Assembly (NCBI RefSeq): GCF_040537815.1
Contig: NZ_JBEWSZ010000001.1
Span: 3,100,001-3,164,000, forward strand
DNA length: 64,000 nucleotides
Direction: 5' to 3'
Source of the DNA: Mesorhizobium shangrilense
Lineage (GTDB): Bacteria > Pseudomonadota > Alphaproteobacteria > Rhizobiales > Rhizobiaceae
Below the pieces are notes generated by a model. That model was not told the DNA's origin, did not search any database, and worked only from the letters and a program-made list of their open reading frames with translations. A program made the position numbers and the translations under genes. How positions within the stretch are numbered: position 1 is the first letter of the stretch; each line of letters starts with the position of its first letter. This document shows positions 1 to 9,510 of the stretch, piece by piece.

Positions 1-92
1 CCGTAGCGGCGCTGCGGCACGACGGTCAGGCGCGAGACCGCCTCGGCGACGCCCGGCTCGATGCGTATCTCGGTTGAGTGGGCCACGCCCAT
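1..92 (-). CDS. Probable polar amino-acid ABC transporter permease, 5' end only
   Basis: Only about 30 N-terminal codons lie in the window; the gene runs off the left edge. The ATG follows a good ribosome site (GGAGAAGCAGCG then ATG). The readable peptide begins MGVAHSTEIRIEP and ends in VVPQRRYG, a pre-membrane N-terminus common in polar amino-acid ABC permeases. The next gene upstream in the same direction encodes a family 3 substrate-binding protein, which fits a binding protein-permease operon. The reading frame is visible; the permease assignment is inference from a short stretch plus context. Confidence 0.5.
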   Translation of the reverse strand, partial: MGVAHSTEIRIEPGVAEAVSRLTVVPQRRY

Positions 93-160
93 CGCTGCTT
101 CTCCTGGTCTCCGTCCGGAAACGGCGCCCGATGCGGGATCGGGCGCCTACAACCGCGTAT

Positions 161-202
161 CGCATTGGTCCGAAAATCGGAATCGATTTTCGGACCAATG
201 CG
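161..202. repeat. Perfect palindrome with CCGAAAATCG core
   Basis: Two 19-base arms starting CGCATTGGTCCG flank a 4-base spacer (GAAT) and pair perfectly. It lies between the substrate-binding protein stop and the permease start, so on RNA it would form a strong hairpin inside the presumed operon. The CCGAAAATCG/CGATTTTCGG core recurs at 25390-25413. It may be a small dispersed palindromic repeat, and may hold transporter subunits at different levels. Confidence 0.75.
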
Positions 203-255
203 AAGATTCAAACTTCCTGGGCACACTTGATGTGCCCTGATGAAGACGTTCCGTA

Positions 256-1113
256 CTAGTCGGCGCGGAGAGCCTCCATGCTGCCGACGAAATAGGGCTC
301 CTTGATCGCGTAGGCGCCCATGCCGTACTTTTCGAGGATGGCCTTGTAGGTGCCATTCTTGAACAATTCCGAGAGCGCACCGACCATCATGTCGGCGGTC
401 TCTTTGTCGTCCTTGGCGATCGCCAGGCCGAGCGGGGCAACTTCGTAAAGGGTGGGCAGCACGACGAGCTGGCCCTTGCTGGTGACCTCAAAATAGCTTG
501 ATGCCGTCGCATCATCCATGCGGGCGTCGAGACGGTCGGACAGCACGCCCTGGACGATGTCCGTCGAGGAGTTGAACACGGACTTCTGGATTGCCGCCTG
601 ACCTTTGTCGGTGCAATCCTTGGTCAGCTTGTCGACGAGGAAGTCCGACGCGCTGCCCGCCGAAACGCCGATCCGCTTACCACAAAGCGGGGTGTCGCCG
701 GTGAAACTCGCCTTCTTGTCAGGCGATGTCGAGACCGCGAGGCCTGCCTTCAGGAACATGACGAAGTCGACCTGCTTGAGCCGCTCGGGCGTGGCCGAGA
801 ACGTTTCCCAGGCGATCTTGAAACGGCCGGCCGCGAGCCCCGGCACCATCGACGGGAAAGGCGTACGCGCCACGTCCAGCTTGGCGTCGACCAGCTTGGC
901 CACTTCGCCAGCCAGTTCGATGATGATGCCGGTCTGCTTGCCGTCGGCGTCGAGATATTCGAACGGTGCAAAGTCCAGCGTGTTGGCGATGGTCAGCATG
1001 CCGGTCCGCTGAACCTCCGCCGATTTTGTCACTTCGGCGGCGTTCGACGATCCGCTCCAGGTCGCGGCAAATGCGGCCAGCGCCAGGCCGGCGATGTGCA
1101 AATGTGATCTCAT
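256..1113 (-). CDS. ABC transporter substrate-binding protein, family 3 (polar amino acids)
   Basis: A 285-residue periplasmic binding protein of the SBP_bac_3 type. A signal peptide covers about residues 1-25. The mature N-terminus has the family signature LTIANTLDFAPFEYLDADGK, followed by the lobe 1 segment that binds the amino group of the ligand. The start is supported by AAAAGGGGAACGAAA before the ATG. The next gene in the same direction looks like the membrane permease, so this is probably the first gene of an amino-acid or opine-like uptake operon. The ligand cannot be read from sequence; the neighbouring oxygenase and nucleoside hydrolase do not settle it. Confidence 0.88.
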   Translation of the reverse strand: MRSHLHIAGLALAAFAATWSGSSNAAEVTKSAEVQRTGMLTIANTLDFAPFEYLDADGKQTGIIIELAGEVAKLVDAKLDVARTPFPSMVPGLAAGRFKIAWETFSATPERLKQVDFVMFLKAGLAVSTSPDKKASFTGDTPLCGKRIGVSAGSASDFLVDKLTKDCTDKGQAAIQKSVFNSSTDIVQGVLSDRLDARMDDATASSYFEVTSKGQLVVLPTLYEVAPLGLAIAKDDKETADMMVGALSELFKNGTYKAILEKYGMGAYAIKEPYFVGSMEALRAD

Positions 1114-1150
1114 TTTCGTTCCCCTTTTTTGATGACAATGGTTTCCTGCA

Positions 1151-2158
1151 TTATGAACTGGCAGTCTCCGCGGCCTTCTTCTTGCGGTAGTGATAGTTCT
1201 TGTCGATGCGCTCCATCAGGTAGTCGCCGTAGAGCACCGGCTCGTATTTCGGCTGGCTACCAGAGGGCACGCAGACCGGCAGCGCCTCGATCGTTTCATC
1301 CATCGACGGATCGAAGAAGAAGGGCTGTGAATAGCGCTCGCGTCCCGACCGGTTGATGACGCGATGCGGCGTGGAGACAAACTGGTCGTTCGACCAGCGC
1401 GCCAGAATGTCACCGACATTCATCACGAAGGAATCCGGGACCGGCGGCGCGGGAACCCAGTCGCCAGCCTTGTTCTTGACCTCGAGGCCACCGACATTGT
1501 CCTGCGCGAGCAGTGTGATGAAGCCGTAATCAGTGTGCGGCGCCGAGCCGAAGAGCCCCTCTTCGTGAGGCTGCGTCGGATAGTGCAGCAACCGCAGGAA
1601 GGTCGTCGGCTGCTCGAAATAACGGTCGAGGCTGTCGGTCGGAAGCCCGAGCGAGAGCGCGATGGCGCCGACCATCTTGCGGGCGAGCGTGCTCATCTCA
1701 TCCACATAGCGTTCGATCGTGGGCCTGAAGCCGTCGAGCGCCGCCTCGTCCGGCCACTGGTTGGGACCCTGTAGTGGCTGGTCGGCCAACGCCCGGGGAT
1801 CGTCGGCCTCGACCTCGTGCATGAAGAAGATCGATTCGCTCTGGTTCGGCTTACTGACGGTCGCCACCGAGGACGTCACGATGGTCGAGCCGGCAAAAGG
1901 CAGGTAGCCCCGGAAATTCTTGTCGATCTTCAGCGCGAGCTTCTGCTCCTCGGGCAGAGCGAAGAAACGCTTGCTGGCTTCGCGGACCGCTTCGACATCG
2001 GCGGGCGGAATCGGATGCCCCACGACGTAGAGAAAGCCGATCGTCTCGAGATAGCGGCGCAGCGTCGCGGCCGTGCTGGCGATCGCAGCGTCATCGCCAC
2101 CGTAAAGCGCCGATACGTCGAGGATCGGGATTTCTGAAAAGTCGCCGCGTGCGTCCAT
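1151..2158 (-). CDS. Isopenicillin N synthase-like 2-oxoglutarate/Fe(II) oxygenase
   Basis: About 335 residues with an N-terminal DIOX_N region (PILDVSALYGGDD) and the C-terminal Fe(II)/2-oxoglutarate dioxygenase fold. Iron ligands are His208 and Asp210 (PHTDYGF) and His265 (PHRVIN). The 2-oxoglutarate-binding RxS is Arg275/Ser277 (RYSQPF). The ATG at 2158 was chosen because AAGG sits 8 bases upstream; a GTG at 2167 is possible. In rhizobia such enzymes act on small molecules and are not penicillin enzymes; the substrate is unknown. It is divergent from a nucleoside hydrolase across a palindromic operator, so a nucleoside or nucleobase-related substrate is possible (inference). Confidence 0.87.
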   Translation of the reverse strand: MDARGDFSEIPILDVSALYGGDDAAIASTAATLRRYLETIGFLYVVGHPIPPADVEAVREASKRFFALPEEQKLALKIDKNFRGYLPFAGSTIVTSSVATVSKPNQSESIFFMHEVEADDPRALADQPLQGPNQWPDEAALDGFRPTIERYVDEMSTLARKMVGAIALSLGLPTDSLDRYFEQPTTFLRLLHYPTQPHEEGLFGSAPHTDYGFITLLAQDNVGGLEVKNKAGDWVPAPPVPDSFVMNVGDILARWSNDQFVSTPHRVINRSGRERYSQPFFFDPSMDETIEALPVCVPSGSQPKYEPVLYGDYLMERIDKNYHYRKKKAAETASS

Positions 2159-2184
2159 CTCGAACACCTTGTCTTGAACATAAG

Positions 2185-2198
2185 ATACAGTACTGTAT
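2185..2198. promoter_or_regulatory. Perfect 14-bp palindrome, probable operator
   Basis: ATACAGTACTGTAT is a perfect inverted repeat in the short gap between the divergent oxygenase and nucleoside hydrolase genes. Its size and symmetry suit a dimeric TetR-type repressor, and a TetR gene lies just beyond the nucleoside hydrolase. The palindrome is seen directly; the pairing with that regulator is inference. Confidence 0.6.
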
Positions 2199-2260
2199 TT
2201 CTACACATCCAAATCGGCTCAGCAATAGGCTTTTCACCAGCAGGGGATAACCGCGTCACA

Positions 2261-3205
2261 ATGGCACCACGCAAGATAATCATCGACACCGACCCCGGTC
2301 AGGACGACGCGTTCGCGATCCTCTTTGCATTGGGTTCACCGGCCGAACTCGAGGTGGTCGGCATCACCACGGTCGGCGGCAACGTACCGCTCGCACTGAC
2401 GTCGAAGAACGCGCTGAAGGTCGTGGAACTGGCCGGACGGCCGGATGTGCCTGTCTATGCCGGCTGCCCGGCCCCGATGGTGCGCAAGCTGATCACTGCC
2501 GAATATGTCCATGGCGAGACCGGCCTCGACGGCGCCGATCTCCCCGAGCCGGTGACGCCGCTGCAGAGCGAACACGCGGTAAACTACATGGTCCGCACGA
2601 TCATGGACGCTGACGAAGGCGAGCTGACCGTCTGCACGCTGGGACCGATGACCAATCTGGCCATGGCCATGACCATGGAGCCGAGGATCATTCCCCGGCT
2701 GCGCGAAGTCGTTCTGATGGGCGGCGGCTTCTTCCAGGGCGGCAATGCCACGCCGGCCGCGGAATTCAACATCTTCGTCGACCCGCATGCGGCGCACAAA
2801 GTTTTCGACAGCGGCGTCCCGGTGACGATGGCCGGCATCGACTGCACCTACACCGCCCTGATGACGCCGGAATGGCTGGACCGCCTGCGCGCCACCGGCA
2901 GCCGCGCGGCCATCGAGGCCGCCAACCTCGCGGACTTCTTCCGTCAATACGGCACGCATAAATTCGCCACGGAAGCCCGCCCCATCCACGATGCCTGCGT
3001 CACTGGCTATCTGCTGGCCCCGCAGATCTACGAACAGCGCCAGTGCGCCGTGACGGTCGATATCGTCTCGCCGGAGACCATCGGCATGACCGTGGTTGAT
3101 TGGTGGCATGTCACCGGCCGGCGCAAGAATTGCAACGTGCTGCGCCGGATCGATCCGGCTCCGTTCTTCGAATTGATGCTGGAGCGGATCAGCGCACTGC
3201 CTTGA
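2261..3205 (+). CDS. Inosine-uridine preferring nucleoside hydrolase family protein
   Basis: A 314-residue nucleoside N-ribohydrolase that would cleave ribonucleosides to base and ribose. The N-terminal Ca2+-binding motif DTDPGQDDA is at about residues 9-17. The mid-protein segment TLGPMTNLAMA and the late HDA (about residue 240) are the other family signatures. The ATG giving MAPRKIIIDTDPG was chosen because the metal motif normally sits within 10-15 residues of the start; an upstream ATG at 2174 would add a non-homologous extension. It is divergent from the oxygenase gene and followed by a TetR regulator. Confidence 0.92.
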   Translation: MAPRKIIIDTDPGQDDAFAILFALGSPAELEVVGITTVGGNVPLALTSKNALKVVELAGRPDVPVYAGCPAPMVRKLITAEYVHGETGLDGADLPEPVTPLQSEHAVNYMVRTIMDADEGELTVCTLGPMTNLAMAMTMEPRIIPRLREVVLMGGGFFQGGNATPAAEFNIFVDPHAAHKVFDSGVPVTMAGIDCTYTALMTPEWLDRLRATGSRAAIEAANLADFFRQYGTHKFATEARPIHDACVTGYLLAPQIYEQRQCAVTVDIVSPETIGMTVVDWWHVTGRRKNCNVLRRIDPAPFFELMLERISALP

Positions 3206-3210
3206 AAATA

Positions 3211-3282
3211 GGTGCCACCCGATGGACGGTGGCACCCGAAATTGCGAAGCACGAGAGGCGGCGACTCGATTGGCGAGTCGCC
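3211..3282. terminator. Two consecutive hairpins after the nucleoside hydrolase gene
   Basis: GGTGCCACC (3211-3219) pairs with GGTGGCACC (3228-3236), and GGCGACTCG (3260-3268) pairs with CGAGTCGCC (3274-3282). Neither is followed by a T-run, so they could be factor-assisted termination or mRNA-stability hairpins. The second lies 35 bases before the TetR start and could affect its translation. Confidence 0.45.
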
Positions 3283-3316
3283 CACGATTGCGCAGGGCGA
3301 CGAAGGTCTCTGATCG

Positions 3317-3991
3317 ATGAACGAGCAAGGCGCGCCGACCAACCCCAAGAGAACGCGCAGCCAGGCTCCGCGTTCGAAATCGGCGCGGCAGACGCTGAGC
3401 CGCGAGGCCTGGATCGGCGCGGCCCGCAAGGTGCTGGAAAAACGCGGCATCGGCGAGGTCAAGATCGACCGTCTGGCGCATCAGTTCAAAGTCACACGCG
3501 GCAGCTTCTATTTTCATTTCGCCAGCCTGGCCGACCTGCGCGACAGCCTGTTGCAGGAATGGAGAAACAGCAACTGCGCGCCGTTCTGGGCCATGCGCGA
3601 CATCAGCGATATCGACGGCCTGCAGTTCTTCACCGACATCGTGCATGTGTGGGTGGATGAAGCGCCGTTCAGCCCGCTGCTTGATCTTGCCATCCGCGAC
3701 TGGTCGCGAACGTCGAAGAAACTCGCCCAGGAAGTGACGGACATCGACAATCTGCGGATTGGTTTGCTGATCCGCTCTTTCCGCGCCATGGGCTATCCGG
3801 AGGATGAGAGCGTGGTTCGGGCGCGCATCACCTATTTCCACCAGATCGGCCAGTACACGCTGTCCTTCAAGGAGGACCCCGCCGTACGCCGCAGCTATCA
3901 ACCGCTGTTCGGAGAGGTGCTGTTGGGGCCGCTCGTGCAGGAGCCGGGCTCAGCGCCAAGACCGTCGGAAAACCGGACAGACCGCCGTTAA
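3317..3991 (+). CDS. TetR/AcrR family transcriptional regulator
   Basis: A 224-residue repressor-like protein. A basic N-terminal tail is followed by the HTH at about residues 40-75, with the helix motif KIDRLAHQFKVTRGSFYFHF typical of TetR. The C-terminal ligand domain shows no recognisable family signature. It lies in the same direction as the nucleoside hydrolase, 111 bases downstream, and is the best candidate to bind the palindrome at 2185-2198. The next gene, an acyl-CoA synthetase, converges on it, so a lipid-related ligand cannot be excluded. Confidence 0.88.
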   Translation: MNEQGAPTNPKRTRSQAPRSKSARQTLSREAWIGAARKVLEKRGIGEVKIDRLAHQFKVTRGSFYFHFASLADLRDSLLQEWRNSNCAPFWAMRDISDIDGLQFFTDIVHVWVDEAPFSPLLDLAIRDWSRTSKKLAQEVTDIDNLRIGLLIRSFRAMGYPEDESVVRARITYFHQIGQYTLSFKEDPAVRRSYQPLFGEVLLGPLVQEPGSAPRPSENRTDRR

Positions 3992-4004
3992 TCTCGGCCG
4001 CTGC

Positions 4005-5777
4005 TCACGCCGTCTTCTGCGTCACCAGCCCGAGTTCCTCGACCATCGCATTGCGCATGAGGAATTTTTGCGGCTTGCCGGTCACCGTCATCGGCAGTTC
4101 GGTGCGGAAGCGGACGTAGCTGGGGATCTTGTAGTGGGCGATCTGGCCCGCGCAAAAGGCCTTGATCTCCTGTTCGGTGGTGATCTGACCCGGCTTGAGC
4201 ACGATCCAGGCGCAAAGCTCCTCGCCATATTTCGGATCGGGAATGCCGAACACCTGCACCTCCTTCACCTTCGGGTGGCGATAGAGGAACTCCTCCACCT
4301 CGCGCGGATAGACGTTCTCGCCGCCGCGGATGACCATGTCCTTGACCCGGCCAACGATGTTGCAATAGCCCTCGGCATCGATGGTGGCGAGGTCGCCCGT
4401 GTGCATCCAGCCATCGGTGTCGATCGCCTCGCGGGTCTTTGCCTCGTCCTCCCAATAGCCCTTCATCACCGAATAGCCGCGCGTGCAAAGTTCACCGGGC
4501 TCACCGACCGCAACAGTCGCGCCATCGGCATCGACAGCCTTGACCTCGACGTGAGGATGGATGCGGCCAACTGTGGAAACGCGCTTTTCCAGGGGATCGT
4601 CGACGCCGCTCTGGAACGAGACCGGGCTGGTTTCGGTCATGCCGTAGGCGATGGTCACCTCGGCCATGTGCATCAGCGACACCACCTTCTTCATCACTTC
4701 GATCGGGCATGGCGAACCGGCCATGATGCCGGTGCGCAGGCTGGAAAGATCAAAGGATTGGAAATCCGCATGGTCGAGAATGGCGACGAACATGGTCGGA
4801 ACGCCATAGAGGCCGGTGCAGCGCTCCTGGGCCACCGCCGTCAGCGTGGCGCCGGGATCGAACCCTTCGCCCGGGAAAACCATGGTCGCGCCCTTGGAGA
4901 CGCAGCCCATCGTGCCCATCGACATGCCGAAGCAATGATAGAGCGGCACGGGGATGCACAGCCGATCATCAACGGTGAGCTTGATGGCGGAGGTGACGAA
5001 ATGGCCGTTGTTGACGATGTTGGTGTGGGTCAGCGTCGCGCCCTTCGGCGCGCCGGTCGTGCCTGAGGTGAACTGGATGTTGATGGCGTCGCTCGCCTTC
5101 AGCCCCTCCGATATCCTGTCGAGACTATCGTGCTCATCGCGTCCGGCCATGGCCAGGACATCGCCGAAATTGAACATGCCGGGCGAATTCTCCTCGCCCA
5201 TGCGGATGACGATCTTCAGGCTCGGCAGCTTGCTCGCCTTGAGCTTGCCCGGTGTGGTCGTGGCGAGCTCCGGTGCCAGCGTCTCGATCATGCCGAGATA
5301 GTCGGAGCTCTTGAACTGGGCCGCCGTGACCAGCGCCTTGCAGCTGACCTTGTTCAGCGCATATTCGAGTTCGGTCAGCCTGTAGGCGGGATTGATGTTG
5401 ACCAGGATCAGCCCGATGCGGGCGGTGGCGAACTGCGTGACCAGCCACTCCCAGCGGTTGGGCGACCAGATGCCGACGCGGTCGCCCTTTTCCAGGCCAA
5501 GCGCGAGGAAACCGGCGGCCAGCGCGTCCACCGTGTCCGACAGTTCGCTCCAGGTGAAGCGCTTGTCCTGCGCGACGAAGACAGCGGCATCTTGCGTGGC
5601 GTATTTGGCGGCGGTCTGAGAAAACAGCGCCGGGATGGTGTGCGGCAGCAAGGGCACCGACCGCTCGCCCGACACATGCGCCCTGCCGTCGACGGGTGCG
5701 ATAAAGACGCTGCCGGTACGCGCAGCGCGTCCGCGCAGATTGGTGGCGTTCTTTAGCTCGTCGAGATTGACCGGCAT
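4005..5777 (-). CDS. AMP-binding acyl-CoA synthetase
   Basis: A 590-residue ANL-superfamily adenylate-forming enzyme that activates a fatty or aryl acid with ATP and joins it to CoA. Core motifs are [16 protein letters not shown] (about residues 235-250), [11 protein letters not shown] (about 385) and TGDLA followed by [20 protein letters not shown] (about 470-500). The catalytic lysine lies in TVTGKPQKF near the C-terminus. The ATG follows a strong GGAGGAGA site. It resembles the medium/long-chain fatty-acid ligases often just annotated AMP-binding protein. No beta-oxidation gene is adjacent, so the acid is not known. Confidence 0.92.
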   Translation of the reverse strand: MPVNLDELKNATNLRGRAARTGSVFIAPVDGRAHVSGERSVPLLPHTIPALFSQTAAKYATQDAAVFVAQDKRFTWSELSDTVDALAAGFLALGLEKGDRVGIWSPNRWEWLVTQFATARIGLILVNINPAYRLTELEYALNKVSCKALVTAAQFKSSDYLGMIETLAPELATTTPGKLKASKLPSLKIVIRMGEENSPGMFNFGDVLAMAGRDEHDSLDRISEGLKASDAINIQFTSGTTGAPKGATLTHTNIVNNGHFVTSAIKLTVDDRLCIPVPLYHCFGMSMGTMGCVSKGATMVFPGEGFDPGATLTAVAQERCTGLYGVPTMFVAILDHADFQSFDLSSLRTGIMAGSPCPIEVMKKVVSLMHMAEVTIAYGMTETSPVSFQSGVDDPLEKRVSTVGRIHPHVEVKAVDADGATVAVGEPGELCTRGYSVMKGYWEDEAKTREAIDTDGWMHTGDLATIDAEGYCNIVGRVKDMVIRGGENVYPREVEEFLYRHPKVKEVQVFGIPDPKYGEELCAWIVLKPGQITTEQEIKAFCAGQIAHYKIPSYVRFRTELPMTVTGKPQKFLMRNAMVEELGLVTQKTA

Positions 5778-5855
5778 CGCTGTCTCCTCCCAGACGCGCT
5801 TGAGTCTATCAGCCTGCCGGGATGGTGGAAATCCCGTCGATGGTACTGGGGATCT

Positions 5856-5986
5856 CCTTCCCCTTGAGGGGAGGGTGGACAGCCGCCGAAGGCGGATGGA
5901 CGGGTGGGGTCCTTGCGGAAGTGCTCGACGCGAGACGACCCCACCCGCCTCGCTTCGCTCGGCACCCTCCCCTCAAGGGGGAGGGA
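5856..5986. repeat. Mosaic palindromic repeat, copy 1
   Basis: The outer arms CCTTCCCCTTGAGGGGAGGG (5856 on) and its near-complement around 5964-5984 enclose inner inverted segments (GCCGAAGGCGGATGGACGGG and a CCGCCTCGCTTCGCTCGGC-type stem). The organisation matches the copies at 7801-7959 and 25069-25214, though sequence details differ. The right arm reaches into the last codons of hisG, whose stop TGA at 5973-5975 lies inside it. This is the kind of intergenic mosaic element known from Rhizobiaceae. Confidence 0.75.
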
Positions 5987-6674
5987 GGGCGCTCATCCTT
6001 GCGGCTATATCGCGCAAGATGGCTTCATCCGCTGCGGCGCGATCCTTCCTCGACGCCACGAGACAGGCCTGCGACTTCAGCACAACCCCGTCACCCAGCA
6101 CCTTGAGATGATTGGCGCGGAGCGTCGAGCCAGTTGTGGTGATGTCGACGATGATATCCGCGAGGCCCGCCGCCGGCGCACCTTCGGTGGCGCCCAGGCT
6201 TTCGACGATGCGATAGACTTGGATGCCGTGCTTCTGCGAGAAGAATTGCTGGGTCAGCCGCCAGTATTTGGTGGCGATGCGCAGCCGCCTGCCATGGCGC
6301 TGGCGAAAATCGGCGGCGACATCGTCGAGATCGGCCATGGTGTCGACGTCGAGCCAGATGTCGGGCACGGCAACCACGACGTCGGCGCTGCCGAAGCCGA
6401 GACGGGTAACGATTTCGGCGCGGGCTTCCCAGTCGGCGAGGTTTTCGCGCACCAGATCCTCGCCGGTGATGCCGAGATCAACCGCGCCTTGCCCGATTTC
6501 GCCGGCGATCTCGGAGGCCGACAGGAATGCCACCTCGACATTCTCCAAGCCTTCGACGCGGGCGTGGTACTTGCGCTCGTCGCTGGGCATGCTGACGGCA
6601 AGCCCGGCCTTGGCCAGCACTTCCAGCGCCTGCTCCTTGAGCCGGCCCTTGGAGGGGATCGCCAGCGTGATCAT
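5973..6674 (-). CDS. hisG: ATP phosphoribosyltransferase catalytic subunit, short form
   Basis: A 233-residue short-form HisG that catalyses the first step of histidine synthesis, joining ATP and PRPP. It opens [12 protein letters not shown]. The PRPP-binding loop lies around residues 150-165 ([13 protein letters not shown]). The short form lacks the C-terminal regulatory domain and needs HisZ, encoded directly upstream with a 4-base ATGA overlap. The final residues (SALPPP) and the stop codon are supplied by a palindromic intergenic repeat, which suggests insertion of that element reshaped the C-terminus. Confidence 0.95.
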   Translation of the reverse strand: MITLAIPSKGRLKEQALEVLAKAGLAVSMPSDERKYHARVEGLENVEVAFLSASEIAGEIGQGAVDLGITGEDLVRENLADWEARAEIVTRLGFGSADVVVAVPDIWLDVDTMADLDDVAADFRQRHGRRLRIATKYWRLTQQFFSQKHGIQVYRIVESLGATEGAPAAGLADIIVDITTTGSTLRANHLKVLGDGVVLKSQACLVASRKDRAAADEAILRDIAARMSALPPP

Positions 6675-7792
6675 TGCGCCGTCTCCCGCAAGGCTTCGAT
6701 GCGGTCGAGCCAGACCGAAAAGCCAACGCCGGGGATCGCGGTTTTCGCGCCAAGCAGGGTCAGCAGCCGGTCGTAGCGGCCGCCGCCGGCCAGCGGCCGA
6801 TCGCCTTTTTCCGCTGATATCTCGAAGACGAGCCCGGTGTAATAGTCGAGCGGACGGCCGAACGCGGCGTCGTACTGGATCTTTCCGGTCGGCAGACCCA
6901 GCGCTTCGACGGCTTTGGCGCGGGCCGCGAATTTCTCCAGCGCCACGCCCAGCGACAGGCCGGCACCCGCCGCGAATGTTTCCAGCGCGGCGGCCGCGCC
7001 GTCGAGCGGCACGTCGATCGACAGAAACCCCTTCAGTGCCGCGAACGCTTCGTTCGAGAGCCTGACGCTGCGCAGTTCGGCCTTTTCGATCAATCGCCGC
7101 GCGATGTCGGCGGGTGCGCGTCCGGCCGACGCCGAAAGACCGGCCTGTTCCATGCCGCCAGCGATGTGCTGGGCAAGACCGTCAAGATCGCCATCGAGCA
7201 CCAGGGCCGCGACCGGGCCGGAGAGCTGTCCATTGCGCGGCGGGTTGGCGAGATCGGCGAGCGCTGCCTGCAGCATCGGCGCCGAGCCGAAAGCGCGGGC
7301 AAGCCGCATGCGCCAGCCGCGCGGCAAACCAAGTGCAGCCAGCACCGCCTCGAAAATCGTCTGGTCGCCAAGGGTAATCTTCAATGGCTGACCCGGCAGC
7401 GCCAAGGACAGCAGCGCATGTGCGTCGGCTACCGAGCGCGCATCGGCCTGCGCCGTGTCGCGGTCACCGAGATCCTCGATACCGGCCTGGAAGAATTCAT
7501 TGCCGCCTTCGCGGCGCTGGCGAAAAACCTCGCCGAGATAGGAATAGCGGCGCGGTGTGCCGGCTTGCGAACTGATGTGGTCGAGGCAGACCGGAATGGT
7601 GAACTCCGGCCGCAGGCAAAGGGTCTGGCCGGTCTCGCTTTCGGTCAGGAAGATACGGCGGCGCAGATCCTCGCCGGCCATGTCGAGGAACGGGTCGGCC
7701 GGCTGCAGGATGGCAACCTCGACCGCATGCGTGTTGCGTGCGGCGAAGAGGTTTGTAATGTCGGCTGATATGGCGGGGTAGCGGGAGGTCAT
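6671..7792 (-). CDS. hisZ: ATP phosphoribosyltransferase regulatory subunit
   Basis: A 373-residue class II aminoacyl-tRNA synthetase paralogue without charging activity. It forms a hetero-octamer with short-form HisG and carries histidine feedback control. Synthetase-like motifs remain: [10 protein letters not shown] (about residues 60-70), [14 protein letters not shown] (about 82-95) and [10 protein letters not shown] (about 305-315). It overlaps hisG by 4 bases. The purine-rich stretch upstream of its ATG (AAGGGAAGGG) belongs to the outer arm of palindromic repeat copy 2, so the element seems to provide its ribosome site. Confidence 0.93.
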   Translation of the reverse strand: MTSRYPAISADITNLFAARNTHAVEVAILQPADPFLDMAGEDLRRRIFLTESETGQTLCLRPEFTIPVCLDHISSQAGTPRRYSYLGEVFRQRREGGNEFFQAGIEDLGDRDTAQADARSVADAHALLSLALPGQPLKITLGDQTIFEAVLAALGLPRGWRMRLARAFGSAPMLQAALADLANPPRNGQLSGPVAALVLDGDLDGLAQHIAGGMEQAGLSASAGRAPADIARRLIEKAELRSVRLSNEAFAALKGFLSIDVPLDGAAAALETFAAGAGLSLGVALEKFAARAKAVEALGLPTGKIQYDAAFGRPLDYYTGLVFEISAEKGDRPLAGGGRYDRLLTLLGAKTAIPGVGFSVWLDRIEALRETAQ

Positions 7793-7800
7793 ATGCCGCG

Positions 7801-7959
7801 CCCTTCCCTTCTCCCCTTGTGGGAGAAGGTGGATTGGCGCGCAGCGCCAAGACGGATGAGGGGTGCTGGAAGAAATGAGGCGTTGGCATTCCCTGGAACA
7901 CCCCTCATCCGTCCTCGCTTCGCGAGGCCACCTTCTCCCACAAGGGGAGAAGGGAAGGC
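7801..7959. repeat. Mosaic palindromic repeat, copy 2 (between hisS and hisZ)
   Basis: The left arm begins CCCTTCCCTTCTCCCCTTGT and pairs with a right arm at 7930-7958. Inner stems include TTGGCGCGCAGCGCCAA, and GATGAGGGGTG pairs with CACCCCTCATC. The element fills almost the whole gap between hisS and hisZ and is a close relative of the copy at 25069-25214. As RNA it would fold into a long stem inside the his operon. Confidence 0.85.
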
Positions 7960-7966
7960 TAGCGCC

Positions 7967-9466
7967 CTACTTGCCACAGGCCCTCTCCTCAGCCTGCGCC
8001 GCCAGGATCTTCTTCACCTCGGCGACCAGTTCGCTTTCCGCCACCGTCACCTGAGCCGGGCGCGCCGCGCGCCATTCGGCGTTGTCGGTGATCTCCGCCG
8101 ACATGCGCGCGCCTTCGATCAAGTCCTTGATCTGCAATTCGCCCTTGGCGCGTTCATCGCCGCCCTGAATGATTGCGACCGGGCAGCCGCGACGGTCGGC
8201 ATATTTGAGCTGCGCCTTCATGCCGGCTCCGCCGAGATACATTTCGGAGCGGATGCCGGCGGAACGCAGCTCCGCCACCATCTTCTGGTAGCGGCCGAGG
8301 CTTTCGGTGTCCTTGTCCATCACCAGCACGACGACCGGCGCGATGACATCGGCGCTGTCGAGCTTGCCGAGGTTCTTCAGTGCGGTCATCAACCGGGACA
8401 CGCCGATGGAAAAGCCGGTCGCCGGCACCGGCTCGCCGCGAAAGCGCGAGACGAGGCCATCATAACGGCCGCCGCCACCGACCGAGCCGAAGCGCACGAT
8501 CTGGCCATCCTCATTGGGGATTTCGGCCAGCAGCTCGGCCTCGAAGACGGGGCCGGTGTAATATTCAAGGCCGCGTACGACAGAGCGGTCCATGGCAATG
8601 CGGTCTTCGCCGTATCCTGCCGCCCTGACCAAGGCTTCAATCGTGGAGAGTTCACCAACGCCTTCCTGGTAGATCGCGTTCGCACTGACATTGGAATCCT
8701 GGCGGGCCTGTTCCCTGGCTGTCGCGAGAAGAACCGCCTCGGCTTGCCCCTCATTCAATCCGGCGCCCTTGGCGAAATCGCCCTCGCCTTCCTTGCCGCC
8801 GTCCCAGCGCCCGGGCCCAAGCAGCAGTCTCACGCCTTCCGGCCCGAGCTTGTCCAGCTTGTCGATGGCGCGCAGCACGGTCAGCCGGCGGCCGGCATTG
8901 TCCTCGCCGCCGAGGCCGATCGCCTCCAGCACGCCATCCAGCACCTTGCGATTGTTGACCCGGATGACGTAGTCGCCGCGCTTGATGCCAAGCGCCTCCA
9001 TGACATCGGCCATCATCATCGCCATCTCGGCATCGGCGGCGACGCCCGGCGTGCCGATCGTGTCGGCGTCGAACTGCATGAACTGGCGGAAGCGGCCGGG
9101 GCCGGGCTTCTCGTTGCGGAACACCCAGCCGGAGCGATAGCTGCGGTAAGGCTTTGGCAGGCGCTCGTAATTCTCGGCCACGAAACGCGCCGTTGGCGCT
9201 GTCAGGTCATAGCGCAGCGACAGCCATTGGTCGTCATCGTCCTGGAACGAGAACACGCCTTCGTTCGGCCGGTCCTGGTCAGGCAGGAATTTTCCCAGCG
9301 CATCGGTGTATTCGATCAGCGGCTGGTCGGCCGGCTCGAACCCATAAAGTTCGTAGACCGAGCGGATCGCCGCCATCATCTTCTCGACGGCCCGGATGTC
9401 TTCGGCGCTGCGGTCGGCAAAACCGCGCGGCAGCCGCGCTTTCGTCTTTTCCGATTTATCGGCCAT
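7967..9466 (-). CDS. hisS: Histidyl-tRNA synthetase, alphaproteobacterial type
   Basis: A 499-residue class II synthetase that charges tRNA-His. Visible are motif 1 in the N-terminal third, motif 2 around [18 protein letters not shown], and the histidine-binding motif RGLEYYTGP (about residue 295). An anticodon-binding domain forms the last 90 residues. Most alphaproteobacterial HisRS enzymes recognise an atypical tRNA-His lacking G-1 and have a changed motif 2 region; the [10 protein letters not shown] continuation here fits that group. It heads the order hisS-hisZ-hisG, placing synthetase and pathway enzymes in one transcript. Confidence 0.96.
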   Translation of the reverse strand: MADKSEKTKARLPRGFADRSAEDIRAVEKMMAAIRSVYELYGFEPADQPLIEYTDALGKFLPDQDRPNEGVFSFQDDDDQWLSLRYDLTAPTARFVAENYERLPKPYRSYRSGWVFRNEKPGPGRFRQFMQFDADTIGTPGVAADAEMAMMMADVMEALGIKRGDYVIRVNNRKVLDGVLEAIGLGGEDNAGRRLTVLRAIDKLDKLGPEGVRLLLGPGRWDGGKEGEGDFAKGAGLNEGQAEAVLLATAREQARQDSNVSANAIYQEGVGELSTIEALVRAAGYGEDRIAMDRSVVRGLEYYTGPVFEAELLAEIPNEDGQIVRFGSVGGGGRYDGLVSRFRGEPVPATGFSIGVSRLMTALKNLGKLDSADVIAPVVVLVMDKDTESLGRYQKMVAELRSAGIRSEMYLGGAGMKAQLKYADRRGCPVAIIQGGDERAKGELQIKDLIEGARMSAEITDNAEWRAARPAQVTVAESELVAEVKKILAAQAEERACGK

Positions 9467-9510
9467 GGGTGCTTGCTCGGTGTTTGTGGCGCTGGCAGGT
9501 CAGTACTGGT

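Noticed and set aside
2336..3901. Long minus-strand frame of 521 codons opposite the nucleoside hydrolase and TetR genes
   Set aside because: It is antisense to two clear gene families, rich in Arg, Ala and His as expected of high-GC shadow frames, and has no recognisable motif.
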